In this document: positions 1 to 12,175 of the stretch, one piece after another | Layout: each line of letters opens with the position of its first letter | Position numbering within the stretch: position 1 is the first letter of the stretch | DNA from: Ichthyophis bannanicus | Taxonomy: Eukaryota > Chordata > Amphibia > Gymnophiona > Ichthyophiidae | Length of the DNA stretch: 64,000 nucleotides | Reading direction: 5' to 3' | Assembly (NCBI GenBank): GCA_033557465.1 | Contig: CM066032.1 | Coordinates: forward strand, 52,240,955 to 52,304,954 | The notes under the pieces: generated by a model | Told to the model about the DNA's origin: nothing | Seen by the model: only the letters and a program-made list of their open reading frames with translations | Databases searched by the model: none | Position numbers and translations under genes: made by a program

Positions 1-3000
1 GAAAAGAGGAAGAGAGAAACAATAGTGAAGCAGTAGGGGGGGACGTCGAGGGAAACAGGCGCAGAGCTCTATTCACAGAAATAGAGAAAAGAGGAAGAGA
101 GAAACCATAGTGCAACAGATCAGCGGGGTGGAGTCGATGGGAGGGAAACAGGGAACGCAAGAGCCATTATTCACAGATAATAGAGAAAAGAGGAAGAGAG
201 TAACAATAGTGAAACCAGTAGGGGGGGAGTCCGAGGGAAAACAGGAGAGTAGGAAGCGTTATTCACAAGAAATAGAGGACGAAAAGAGGAATGAGAGGAG
301 AAAACATAGTGAAACAGTAGGGGGGAGTAGTCGAGGGAAAACAGGGAGTAGTAGGCGTTGTATTACAGAAATAGAGAAAAGGAGGGAAGAGAGAAACAAT
401 AGTGAAACCAGTAGGGGGGGGACAGTGCGAGGGAAAACAGGGAGTAGGTAGAGCGTTGTTCACCAGAAAGAGACGGGAAAAGAGGGAAGAGGGAGAAATC
501 AATAGGAAACAGTCGGGGGGGAGTAAGCGGAAAACAGGGAGTTAGAGCGTTATTTCACAGAAATAGGAGAAAAGAGGAAGAGAGAAACAATACGTGAAAG
601 TACTAGTAGGGGGTCGAGGGAAGGAAAAAACAGAGAGTGTAAGAGCGTCTATTCACACAAAATAGAGAAAAGAGGACGGAGAGAAACAATAGTGAAACAG
701 TAGGCAGGGGGGGAGTCGAGGGAAACAGCCGGAGTTAGAGCGTTATTCACAGAAAAAGAGAAAAAGAGGGGAAGAGAGAAACAAGAGTTGAAACAGTAGG
801 GGGGGGAGTCGAGGGAAAACAGGGGAGTAGTAGTGTGTTATTCACAGAAAGAAACAGAGAAAAGAGGAAAGAGAGAGAAAAGAGGAAGAGAGAAAAGAAA
901 CATATGAGGGAAACAGTAGTTGGTGGGGGTCGATGGGAAGAACAGGGAAGTTAGAGCGTTATTCACAGCAACAATAGAGAAAGAGTAAGAAGGAAAAGGA
1001 GGAAGAGTAGAGAAAAACAATAGTGAGTGAAACAGTAGGGGGGGGGAGTCGAGGGGAAACAGGGAAGTTTAGAGCGCGATTATACAGGAAATAGAGAAAA
1101 GAGGAAGAGAGAAACAATTAGTTGGACAGTAGGGGTGAAGTCAGGGGAAGGAACAGGAAGTAGAGCGTTATTCACAGAAATAGAGAAACGAGGAAGAGAG
1201 AAACAATAGTGAATCCGTAGGGGGGGAGACGAGGGAAAACAGGGATAAAAGTCGAGCGTTATTCACAGCAATAGGAGAAAAGGAGCGGTAACGCAAAGGA
1301 GAGAAACAATAGTGAAAACAGTAGGTGGGGAGTATAGGGGGAAAGTCGAGGGACAACAGGGATGAGAGTAGAGCAGTATTCACAGGAAATAGAGAAACAG
1401 GAAAGAGGAGGGGAAGCAGGAGAGAGAAACAATAGTGAAGACCAACAGTAGGGGGGGGGGAGTCGAGGGAAAACAAGGGAAAGTTAGAGGCGTCATCTAA
1501 CAGATATATTCACAGAAATAAGGAGAAAGAGGAGAGAGGAGAAATACAATAGGTGAAAACAAGTAGGGGGGCCGGGGGGGAGTCGAGGGAAAAAACAGGG
1601 AGTAGAGCGTTATTCAGTTCACAGATATAGAGAAAAGAGGAAGATGAAGAGAGAAACAATAGTGAACAAAAAACACGTAGGGGTGGAGGGGGGAGTCGAG
1701 GGAAACAGGGGGCAGAGCAGCGTTATTCACAGAAAATAGAGAAAAAGAAAAGCGGAAGTTTCGGGGAAGAAGGAGTAACCATAGTGAAAACAGTAGAGGG
1801 GTGGGGCAGTCGAGGGAAAACAGGAGTAAGTAGTGTGTGATTCACAGTCTCCATTCAACAGAGAGAAAAGGAGGGAAGAGAGACAACAAATAGTGAAAGA
1901 GACAGTGAAACAGTTGGGGGGGAGTCGACTGGGAAAAGGCGGAGTAGAGCGGTATATCCCCAGAAATAGAGGAAAAGAGGAAGAGAGAAACAATAGTGAA
2001 ACAGTGAGGGGGGGGTCGAGGAGGAAACAGGGAGCGAGGTTATTCACAGAAAAGAGCGTTATTCCCGAAATAGAGAAACGCAGAGGAAGGAGAGAAAAAC
2101 ATAGGGATGAAAACCGTAGGGGGGTGGAGTCGAGGGAAAACAGGGAAGTGAGCTACCGAAGCGGCTGGAGTAGTGGGTTATTCAGCCAGACAACAGAGAC
2201 AAAGAGGGCGAAGAAGAGAAAGGAGGGAAGAGCGAACAATAGTCGAAAAGTAGTTGGGGAGGGTTGTCGAGGGAAAACAGGGAGGTAGTGAGCGTTATTA
2301 CAGAAGCTATTCACAGAAATAGAGAAAGGAGGAAGAGAGAAACAATAGGTGACAACAGTTAGGGGGGAGTCGAGGGAAACAGGGAGTAGTGCCTTATTAG
2401 TCGGAGGGAAACAGGGGAGTTTAGAGCGTTATTGCACAGAAATAGAGAAAATGCAGGAAAGGAGAGAAGAGAAAACAATAGTGATAACAGTAGGGGGGTG
2501 AGGTTCCGTCTCGAGGATGGCGAAACACGGGAGTTGGAGTAGATCGGTTTATTCACGAAAGAAAATAGAGAAAAGAGGAAGAGGAGAGGAACACCCTCGT
2601 GCTAGTGAAACAGTAGTTGGGGGGGGAGTCGAGGGAAACCAGGGGAGTAGAGCGTTATTATCCCAGCAATAGAGGAAAAGAGGCTCTAGAGAGAGAAACA
2701 CTAGGTGAAACAGTAGGGGGGAGTCGATGGGGGCCGGAAGACAGGGAGTAGAGCGTTATTCAGCAGAAATAGAGAAAAAGAGGAAAAGAGAGAAACCAAT
2801 CAGTGAAACAGTAGGGGGGGGAGGTCGCAGGGAGGGAAAAACAGGGAGTCGAGTAGGTTATTCCAGCAATAGAGAATAGAAAAAGGGGAAAGAGAGAGAA
2901 CACAAAAAGAGGGCGAGCGCCCGCCTCGTGGAAACCCGCGGGTCGGGGGGGGGGCGCGTCTGAGGGAGAAAACATGTGGGACAGCTAGAGCATTATTCAC

Positions 3001-5480
3001 AGAAATAGAGGAAAAGAATGAAGGAGAAACAATAGGAAAACAGTAGGGGGGGGAGTCGATGGGGGAAAACAGGGAGTAGAGCGTCGTTATTCACAGAATG
3101 TATGAGGAAAAACGAGAGGAAGAGAGAAATCAACTAGTGAAACAGTAGGGGGGGGAGTCGAGGCGAAACAGGCGAGTAGAGCGTTATTCACAGAAATAGA
3201 GAGGAAAAGAGGAAGAGAGAGAGAAACAATAGTGAAACAGTAGGGGGGGAGTCGAGGGAAAAACAGGGACAGTAGAGCGTTATTCCACAGGAAGAAATAC
3301 GAGAAAAGAGGAAGGCAAGAGAGACAACAATAGGAACACAGTAGGGGGTGGAGTCGAGGGGAAACAGGGGGTAGTTAGAGCAGTTATTCACCGAGCACAG
3401 AGAAAGAGGAAGAGGACGGAAAACCAATAGTGAGAAGAACACAATCGTTAAAGGTTGGCGGGGGGGAGTCGAGGGAAACAGGGCAGTAGCAGCGTTATTC
3501 GACAGAAAATAGAGAAAGACGGAACGAGGAAGAGGAGAACAATAGTGAAACAGGAGGGGGGGAGTCGAGGGAAGCAAGGATTAGAGAGTTATTCACAGAA
3601 AGAGAGGACAAAGAGGAGCAGAGAAGAAACAATAGTGAAAACAGTAGGGGGGTTGTGGAGTCGATGGGGAAACAGGGAAGTAAGAGCGTTATTCACAGAA
3701 ATAGAGAGAAAAGAGGAAGGAGAGAAAAATAGTGAAAACAGTTAGGGGGGGAGGTCGAGGGAAAAACAGGGAGGTAGAGCGAGAAATAGGAGAAAGAGGG
3801 AAGCGGAAAAACAATAGTGAAACAGTAGGGGGGAGTCGAGGGGGAAAACCAGGGGAGCAGGAGATCAGAGTTATTCCAGAAATAGAGAAAAGAGTGAAGA
3901 GAGAAACCAAGAGAGAAACATAGTGAAACAGTAGGGGGGGGAGTCGAGTGGGAAACAGGGAAGTAGAGCGTTAGTTCACAGGAACATAGAAGACAAAGAG
4001 GAAGAAGAGGAGAAACAATAGTGAAACAGGTAGGGGGGGGGGGGAGTCGAGGGAAAAGGGAGTAGAGCGTTATTCACAGAAATAGAGAGAAAAGAGGAAG
4101 ATGAGAAGAGAAACAATAGTGAAAACAGTAGGTGGGGAGTCACGGGAAGGCAGACAAACAGGGAGGAGAGCGGTATCCACGAACTAGAGAAAAGAGGACG
4201 AGCGACCACCAATAGGAAACAGTAGAGGGGGGGGGGCGAGGGGAAAACAGGGCGTAGAGCTTATTCACAGAAATAGAGAAAGAGGAGAGAGAGAACAATA
4301 GTGAAACAGTAAAGCAGGGGGGACAAGTCGAGGGAAACAGGGAAGCAGAGCGTTATTCACAGAAAGTAGAGAGAAGAGAGAAACCAAGTGAAAGAGGAAA
4401 CAATAGGAAAACAGTAGGGGGGTGGTGGAGTAGGGGGGGAGCGAGGGAAACAGGGAAGTAGAGCGTTTCTTACACAGAAATAGAGAAAAGAGGAATAGAG
4501 AAACAATAGTGATACAGTAGGGGGGGAGCAAGTCGATGGGAACACAGGGAGCTAGAAGCGTGATTCACAGAAATAGAAGAAAAATGAGGAAGAGAGGAAA
4601 CAAAGTGAAACAGTAGGGGGGGAGGAGTCGAGGGAGAAACAGGGAAAAGTAGAGCGTTATTCAACAGAACTAGAGCAAAGAGGAAGAGAGAAACCAATTA
4701 GTGGAAAACAGTAGGGGGGAGTCGAGGGAAACAGGGAGAGTAGAGCGTATTCACAGAAATTAGAGAAGGGGAAGAGGGAAGAAGAGATAAACAATAGGGA
4801 AACAGCAGGGGGGGAAATAGTCAGGGAAACAGGGATAGTTAGAGCGTTATTCACAGAAAATAGAGCAAAGAGGAGAAGAGAGAGACACAATAGTGAAACA
4901 TAGTGAAAAAGTAGGGGGGGAGTCGAGGTAAACAGGAAACAGAGTGTTAGAGCGTTATCTGCACAGAAAGATAGAGAAAAAGAGGAAGAGGAGAAGAAAA
5001 AGAAAAACAATAGTGATGAAAATGAGAGAACAATAGTGAAACAGTAGCAGGGGGGGAAGAGTCAGAGGGCAAACAGGGGCCATGGAGAGCGTTAGTCACA
5101 GCAAAATAGAGAAAAGAGGAAGAGAGAAAACAATGTGAAACAGTTAGGGGGGGGTCGAGGGAAACAGGGAGTAGAAAAAGTAGGTGGGGAGTCGAAGGGA
5201 AACAGGGAGTAGTGCGTTATTCACAGAAATAGAGAAAAGAGGAAGAGAGAAACAATAGTGAAAAAGTAGGGGGGTGTCGTGGGAAGCAGGGCGTAGAGCG
5301 TTATTCACAGAAATATAGAAAAGAGGAAGAGAGAAACAATAGTGAAAAAGTAGGGGGGGTAGAGGTTGAGGGAAACAGAGCGTTATTCCAACAGAACTAA
5401 ATAGAGAAGAAGAAGAGGAAGAGAAACAGTATAGTGATACAGGTATGGGGGGAGTCGAGGGAAACAGGGAGGAGAGCGTT
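1..5480. repeat. ~84-bp purine-rich satellite, irregular (noisy) half
   Basis: Tandem copies of a unit that reads roughly GTAGAGCGTTATTCACAG, then a long GA-rich stretch, then a run of five to seven G and GTCGAGGGAAACAGGGA. In this half almost every copy differs from the clean unit by scattered one- to several-base insertions, so the distance between successive GCGTTATTCAC motifs varies widely. Substitutions are fewer than insertions. Short open frames here are simply read-throughs of a stop-poor repeat and are not genes. Either this is an old array edge or uncorrected long-read sequence. Confidence 0.93.
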
Positions 5481-8400
5481 ATTCACAGAAATAGAGAAAA
5501 GAGGAAGAGAGAAACAATAGTGAAACAGTAGGGAGGGAGTTGAGGGAAGCAAGGAGTAGAGCGTTATTCATAGAAATAGAGAAAAGAGGAAGAGAGAAAC
5601 AATAGTGGAACAGTAGGGGGGCAGTCGAGGGACACAGGGAGAAGAGAGTTATTCACAAAAAATAGAGAAAAGAGGAAGAGAGAAACACTAGTGAAACAGT
5701 AGGGGGGTGGAGTCGAGGGGAACAGGGAGTATAGAGCGTATGCACAGAAATAGACAAAAGAGGAAGCGAAAAACAATAGTGAAAGAGTAGGGGGGCAGTC
5801 GAGGGAAACAGGGAGTAGAGCGTTATTCACAGAAATAAGAAGAAAAAGAGGAAGAGAGAAACAATAGTGAAACAGTAGGGGGGAGTCGAGGGAAGCAGGG
5901 AGTAGAGCGTTATTCACAGAAATAGAGAGAAAAGAGGAAGAGAGAAACAACAATGTGAAACAGTAGGGGGGGAGAGGGAAACAGGGAGCAGGGAGTAGAG
6001 CGTTATTCAAAAGAAATAGAGAAAAGAGGAAGAGAGAAACAATAGTGGAACAGTAGGGGGGGAGTCGAGGGAAACAGGGAGTAGAGCGTTATTCACAGAA
6101 ATAGAGAAAAGAGAAAGAAAGAGAGAAACAATAGTGAAACAGTTGGGGGGGTGTCGAGGGAAACAGGGAGTAGAGCGTTATTCACAGAAATAGAGAAAAG
6201 AGGAAGAGAGAAACAATAGTGAAACAGTAGGGGGAGAGTCGAGGGAAACAGGGAGTAGAGCGTTATTCACAGAAATAGAGAAAAGAGGAAGAGAGAAACA
6301 ATAGTGAAACAGTAGGGGGGGCATCGAGGGAAACAGGGAGCAGAGCGTTATTCACAGAAATGGAGAAAAGAGAAAGAGAGAAACAATAGTGAAACAGTAG
6401 GGGGGGAGTCGAGGGAAACAAGGAGCAGAGCATTATTCACAGAAATAGAGAAAAGAGGAAGAGAGAAACAATAGCGAAACAGTAGGGGGGGGAGTTGAGG
6501 AAAGCAGGGAGTAGAGCGTTATTTACAGAAATAGAGTAAAGAGGAAGAGAGAAACAATAGTGAAACAGTAGTGGGGGGGGAGTCGAGGGAAACAGGGAGT
6601 AGAGCGTTATTCACAGAAATAGAGAAAAGAGGAAGAGAGAACCAATGGTGAAACAGTAGGGGGGAGTCGAGGGAAACAGGGAGTAGAGCGTTATTCACAG
6701 ACATAGAGAAAAGAGGAAGAGAGAAACAATAGTGAAACAGTAGGGGGGGGGAGGGCGAGGGGAGCGTTTTCCCGAAAATAGAAAAAGGGAGAGAGAGTAG
6801 TGAACACGAAACCAGAAGAGTTTATTCACAGAAATAGAGAAAGGGAAGGGAGAGAGAGAAACAATAGTGAAACAGTAGGGGGGGGGGGTTCGAGGAAAAC
6901 AGGGAGCAGAGCGTTATTCACAGAAATAGAGAAAAGAGGAAGATCGAAACAATAGTGAAACAGTAAGGGGGGAGTCGAGGGAAACAGGGAGCAGAGCGTT
7001 ATTCACAGAAATAGAGAAAAGAGGAAGAGAGAAACAATAGTGAAACAGTAGGGGGGAGTCGTGGGAAGCAAGGAGTAGAGCGTCATTCACAGAAATAGAG
7101 AAAAGAGGAAGAGAGAAACAATAGTGAAACAGTAGGGGGGAGTCGAGGGAAACAGGGAGTAGAGCGTTATTCACAGAAATAGAGAAAAGAGGAAGAGAGA
7201 AACAATAGTGAAACAGTAGGGGGGGAGTCGAGGGAAACAGGGAGTAGAGCATTATTCACAGAAATAGAGAAAAGAGTAAGAGAGAAACAATAGTGAAACA
7301 GTAGGGGGGAGTCGAGGGAAACAGGGAGTAGAGCGTTATTCAAAGAAATAGAGAAAAGAGGAAGAGAGAAACAATAGTGAAACAGTAGGGGGGAGTCGAG
7401 GGAAACAGGGAGTAGAGCGTTATTCACAGAAATAGAGAAAAGAGGAAGAGAGAAACAATAGTGAAACAGTAGGGGGGAAGTCGAGGGAAACAGGGAGTAG
7501 AGCATTATTCACAGAAATAGAGAAAAGAGGAAGAGAGAAACAATAGTGAAACAGTAGGGGGGAGTCGAGGGAAACAGGGAGTAGAGCGTTATTCACAGAA
7601 ATAGAGAAAAGAGGAAGAGAGAAACAATAGTGAAACAGTAGAGGGGGAGTCGAGGGATGCAGGGAGTAGAGTGTTATTCAAAGAAATGGAGAAAAGAGAA
7701 AGAGAGAAACAATAGTGAAACAGTAGAGGGGGAGTCGAGGGATGCAGGGAGTAGAGTGTTATTCAAAGAAATGGAGAAAAGAGAAAGAGAGAAACAATAG
7801 TGAAACAGTAGGGTGGGGGAGTCGAGGGAAACAGGGAGTAGAGCGTTATTCACAGAAATAGAGAAAAGAGGAAGAGAGAAACAGTAGTGAAACAGTAGGG
7901 GGTGGAGTCTAGGGAAACAGGGAGGAGAGCGTTATTCACAGAAATAGAGAAAAGAGGAAGAGAGAAACAATAGTGAAACAGTAGGGGGGGAGTCGAGGGA
8001 AACAGGGAGTAGAGCATTATTCACAGAAATAGAGAAAAGAGGAAGAGAGAAACAATAGTGAAACAGTAGGGGGGGAGTCGAGGGAAACAGGGAGTAGAGC
8101 GTTATTCACAGAAATAGAGAAAAGAGGAAGAGAGAAACAATAGTGAAACAGTAGGGGGGGATTCGAGGGAAAAAGAGAGTAGAGCGTTATTCACAGAAAT
8201 AGAGAAAAGAGGAAGAGAAAAACAATAGTGAAACAGTAGGGGGATTCGAGGGAAACAGGGAGTAGAGCGTTATTCACAGAAATAGAGAAAAGAGGAAGAG
8301 AGAAACAATAGTGAAACAGTAGGGGGGGAGTCGAAGGAAACAGGGAGTAGAGCGTTATTCACAGAAATAGAGAAAAGAAGAAGAGAGAAACAATAGTGAA

Positions 8401-9604
8401 ACAGTAGAGGGGGAGTCGAGGGAAGCAGGGAGTAGAGCGTTATTCACAGAAATAGAGAAAAGAAGAAGAGAGAAACAATAGTGAAACAGTAGGGGGGGAG
8501 TCGAGGGAAGCAGGGAGTGGAGCGTTATTCACAGAAATAGAGATAAGAGGAAGAGAGAAACAATAGTGAAACAGTAGGGGGTAGTCGAGGGAAGCAGGGA
8601 GTAGAGCGTTATTCACAGAAATAGAGTAAAGAGGAAGAGAGAAACAATAGTGAAACAGTAGTGGGGGGGGAGTCGAGGGAAACAGGGAGTAGAGCGTTAT
8701 TCACAGAAATAGAGAAAAGAGGAAGAGAGAAACAATAGTGAAACAGTAGGGGGGGAGTCGAGGGAAACAGGGAGCAGAGCGTTATTCACAGAAATAGAGA
8801 AAAGAGGAAGAGAGAAACAATAGTGAAACAGTAGGGGGAACAATAGTGAAACAGTAGGGGGGAAGGAGTCGAGGGATACAGGGAGTAGAGCGTTATTCAC
8901 AGAAATAGAGAAAAGAAGAAGAGAGAAACAATAGTGAAACAGTAGGGGGGAAGGAGTCGAGGGATACAGGGAGTAGAGCGTTATTCATAGAAATAGAGAA
9001 AAGAGGAAGAGAGAAACAATAGTGAAACAGTAGGGGGGGGTCGAGGGAAACAGGAAGCAGAGCGTTATTCACAGAAATAGAGAAAAGAGGAAGAGAGAAA
9101 CAATAGTGAAACAGTAGGGGGGGGGAGTCGAGGGAAACAGGGAGTAGAGCGTTATTCACAGAAATAGAGAAAAGAGGAAGAGAGAAACAATAGTGAAACA
9201 GTAGGGGGGGAGTCGAAGGAAACAGGGAGTTGAGCGTTATTCACAGAAATAGAGAAAAGAGGAAGAGAGAAACAATAGTGAAACAGTAGGGGGGAGTCGA
9301 GGGAAACAGGGAGTAGAGCGTTATTCACAGAAATAGAGAAAAGAGGAAGAGAGAAACAATAGTGAAAAAGTAGGGGGGGAGTTGAGGGAAACAGGGAGCA
9401 GAGCGTTATTCACAGAAATAGAGAAAAGAGGAAGAGAAAAAATAGTGAAACAGTAGGGGGGAGAGTCGAGGGAAGCAGGGAGCAGAGCGTTATTCACAGA
9501 AATAGAGAAAAGAGGAAGAGAGAAACAATAGTGAAACAGTCGGGGGGGGGGGGAGTCGAGGGAATCAGGGAGTAGAGTGTTATTCACAGAAATAGAGAAA
9601 AGAG
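5481..9604. repeat. ~84-bp purine-rich satellite, homogeneous half
   Basis: The same satellite as to the left, but with units of almost constant length (about 83-86 bp) and few differences, mainly in the G-run length and a few marker substitutions. One badly decayed stretch interrupts it near 6,765-6,830. Marker variants recur at a distance: for example the AGAGTAAAGAGG plus GTAGTGGGGGG type occurs near 6,530 and again near 8,630. The array ends abruptly at about 9,604 in the middle of a unit. The minus-strand frames reading NNALLPVSLDS repeatedly are artefacts of the repeat. Confidence 0.95.
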
Positions 9605-9785
9605 GCTTGTTGATAGAGAGTGGATATGCTCCACCCTTTTGTCAAGTAACTCCAACATTCTTTAAATATTTCTTCATCACCTTTGTTTCATTGGAGGTAT
9701 TTTTTGATTACTGGCATATATTCTTTGACCTTCCAATTTTTGGGGGTTCTTTTCTATTGATTGAGCCAATCCACTGTGGCTAGCT
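9605..9785. other. AT-rich non-repetitive junction after the satellite
   Basis: The satellite breaks off into AT-rich sequence with no recognisable coding or repeat structure. The short plus-strand frame here begins in the last satellite unit and has no family resemblance I can name. Confidence 0.5.
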
Positions 9786-10025
9786 GCCGCCACTGAACTT
9801 TAAACCTGGAAATTCAATGTCAGGGCCATATCTAGGTCCCGATATTGAATATCCGGGTTAGCCAGATTGGCGAGAAGCTATCTGGCCAGCGTCGATTTTC
9901 AGCCACTGCCTGGTTAGCTTCTGTGACGAAAGTTATAAGTTTACTGTGCCTGACTCACTACAAGTCGGTAACTGGGCATTGGCTCAATATTGCCGCTGCC
10001 TGGTTATTGATAGGTTCTGCCCCAG
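9786..10025. repeat. Dispersed repeat, copy A (GAATATC..GGGTTAGCCAGAT family)
   Basis: This stretch shares blocks with 25,516-25,675: TTCAATGTCA, CGATATT, TGAATATC followed by GGGTTAGCCAGAT, and GCTGCC(C/T)GGTTA. Order and spacing of the blocks are similar but not identical. I do not recognise the family. It could be a SINE-like or non-autonomous DNA element. Confidence 0.5.
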
Positions 10026-10317
10026 AATGCCTCCGGCACGCCCCGATGGTCTGTAAACCATCAAAATGCCTTTTACTAGCCCTCTATAACTGTAATCCTG
10101 ATGCTTTGAGCTTAGAGAGCACAATTCTAGGTGTCTTACCTCAACATAGAAATCCTTTAATCTAAAACATACAGACAGAAGTCAGGTATTATGCTCCTCA
10201 TATAATGATGCTGCAGCGCTATCACCATCTTTATTGATTCATCCGTCCTCAACAGTTTAAAGTCGAGGGTGGGCACCTCTACACTGACATTCCAACAGCT
10301 ATTTATTTATTTATTTA
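10026..10317. other. No recognised feature
   Basis: Ordinary AT-balanced sequence. A short (ATTT)n run near 10,299-10,317 precedes the CR1 fragment. I see no gene. Confidence 0.5.
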
Positions 10318-10596
10318 GAAAGAATTTGTTACCGGAGAATGTAGTAAAGGCTGTTAGTGTAGCTGGATTTAAAAAAGGTTTGGACAAGTTCCTGGAGGAA
10401 AGGTCCATAAACCATTATTAAATAGGGACCCAGGATATCAATGCTTGACTCAATAAAAGCATTGTGGAACCTTGTCTTTTGGGGATACTGTTAGGTACGT
10501 ATGACCTAGATTGGCCACTGTTGGAAACAGGATACTGGGCTTGATGGATCTTGGTCTGACCCAGTATGGCATATTTTATGTTCTTATGTTCTTATG
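10318..10596 (+). mobile_element. CR1 LINE, 5'-truncated 3' end
   Basis: The first ~100 bases match the end of the ORF2 of the full-length CR1 at 30,490-35,139, with the same last residues [13 protein letters not shown] and stop. The 3' UTR follows with the block TTGGCCACTGTTGGAAACAG and a terminal repeat of TTCTTATG. The tail lies directly against the 3' tail of a minus-strand L2-like element. It is a typical severely truncated CR1 insertion. Confidence 0.9.
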
Positions 10597-11590
10597 ATTT
10601 GGTATACCGCCTTATCGTTAAATCAAGGTGGTGTGGCACATCAATCAAAATCAATAATAAAGTGTGGTTTGTAGCATGCAGTTTGAGAACTGAGAAGTGT
10701 AGTGTGTGGGGTAGTGCGTTAGATTATATCGGTGAACTATTTACATAATGAGCTATATACATATATACAAAATGGGACTGTTTGAGAGGCGTGCTAGCAT
10801 TGAGATTCTGTAATGTCTTGGAGGTAGGATCGTGATCCTGTAATGTCTTGAGGTAGAAAATTTATGTGAGGTCCTTGAAATGTACTGTAAATAGATCAGT
10901 CTTAAGAAGTTTTCTGAAGTCCTTGAGGTTCTTGGTTGATCTTATGTGGTCTGGGAGAGAGTTCCATATAGCGGGTGCTGCCAGGGAGACTGCCCTCCTT
11001 GATGTGGCCAGCCTTGTTTTAGCAAATTCTTTTGGTGTTCTGATGGTGTCTGAGGTTCCTTTTCTTCTTGGTCTCCTGTTGTCATCGTTTTTTATGAGAG
11101 GGCGTAGGCTGTCTGCTGATAGGTTGTGTATTATTTTAAATATGTGTAGAAGTACTTTGAATTGGATTCTGGAGCTGATTGGGAGCCAGTGTAGGTGGTA
11201 CAGTATGGGGGTGATGTGATCGTGAATTGTGTGATCTGTCGTGAGTCGTGCGGCTGTGTTTTGTGCTAGCTGTAGTGGTTTTATTGTCTTTTTAGGTAGT
11301 CCTTGGTAGATGTGGTTACAATAGTCTAGGGTTGGAGTGATGATGGCTTGACAGACTGTTCGGAAGTGTTCATGGGCGAGGATGAGTTTGAGCCTTCTGA
11401 CTCTCCTCATTTTGATGTAAGCACTCTGTTATTTTTGCAATGTGGGACTGGAGGTTGAGGTCCTTGTCGAGCATTATACTCCCAGGTATTTTATTTCTTG
11501 TCTTACCGGTATGATGGTGTTGTTTAGGTTGATGGTGTTGTTTAGGTTGATAGCTACATTTGCTCCAGATCGCTACGAAAGTGCATTTCA
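10597..11590 (-). mobile_element. L2-like LINE, 5'-truncated, minus strand
   Basis: The 3' end, marked by TATACCGCC (read on the plus strand), is followed leftwards to rightwards by a 3' UTR and then the C-terminal part of the reverse transcriptase ORF. The pattern TATACCGC with a T-rich flank is the shared 3' tail of the other L2-like elements in this window. The element is cut off at about 11,590, upstream of the RT catalytic core. Confidence 0.8.
10862..11590 (-). pseudogene. L2-like ORF2 C-terminal remnant
   Basis: The open part (10,862-11,410) encodes 182 residues downstream of the RT fingers/palm: an ITPTLDYCN block, QLAQNTAARL, LHWLPISSRIQFK, and near the end AAPAIWNSLPDHIR and FRKLLKTDLF. 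These are the C-terminal hallmarks of L2-type LINE proteins. A further piece in another frame (11,410-11,590), with KIPGSIMLDKDLNLQSHIAKI, continues the protein upstream, so at least one frameshift has occurred near 11,400. The catalytic YADD motif is missing, so it cannot act on its own. Confidence 0.85.
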
Positions 11591-11639
11591 CTTAATCCCA
11601 ATAAAAGCTCATGTGAAACCAAACTCAACAATATCATTC

Positions 11640-12175
11640 ACTGAAGTGCATGTATTCATTTACCCTACACCCTGAAAAATGAGAAAATCCTTACGCCAAG
11701 AGTACACCAAGAGTAGCAGACTTGGAAGGGACTGCTCCAAACGAGCTATAAATAAGAACACATCGTCGACATTAGGTGCCAGTTTATCTTCTACCAACAG
11801 CTGTTTGAGACTGTCCAACAGCTATCAAAAATAGCTCCTGCACTAAAATAAAGAAAGGGGCAACAAGGAACTGCCTTGCCTAATCTCTCTCTCATCCGAA
11901 AGGACTCTATTGACATCAGTTCTTGAGTGCCCTCAGTATATATGAATTCTACCCCGCCCTCAGTCCAGTCTAGGACTGTGAAAAGATATTCCCAGGAAAC
12001 ACGGCCAGACACTACTGCTGGCTACTTCCTCGCCTGAACTATACCAATTAAATCACTAACAGGGTGCCGGTGTCATAAGTATAGCGTCCTAGCATGAATC
12101 CCATTTGGTCCCTGCATTCCACATGCCCTAACACTCTACTGAGCATAAATCTTGTAATCCACATTCAGCAATGGT
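11640..12175 (-). pseudogene. Decayed L1-like reverse transcriptase fragment
   Basis: Reading the minus strand through frameshifts gives landmarks in the right order. First comes SLLNVDYKIYA (cf. SLLNSDYKIYAK in L1-A), then DQMGFMLGR, then an eroded version of the RQGCPLSPLLF..LEPLLIAI block, and last SGCRVNE, which corresponds to the SGYKVN that follows the YADD region. No frame is open for long and the catalytic motif is not preserved. It is an old relative of the nearby full-length L1-A. Confidence 0.6.

Noticed and set aside
1..9604. Many minus-strand frames with repeats such as NNALLPVSLDS
   Set aside because: They are products of a stop-poor satellite. Frames shift with every indel and have no conserved protein.
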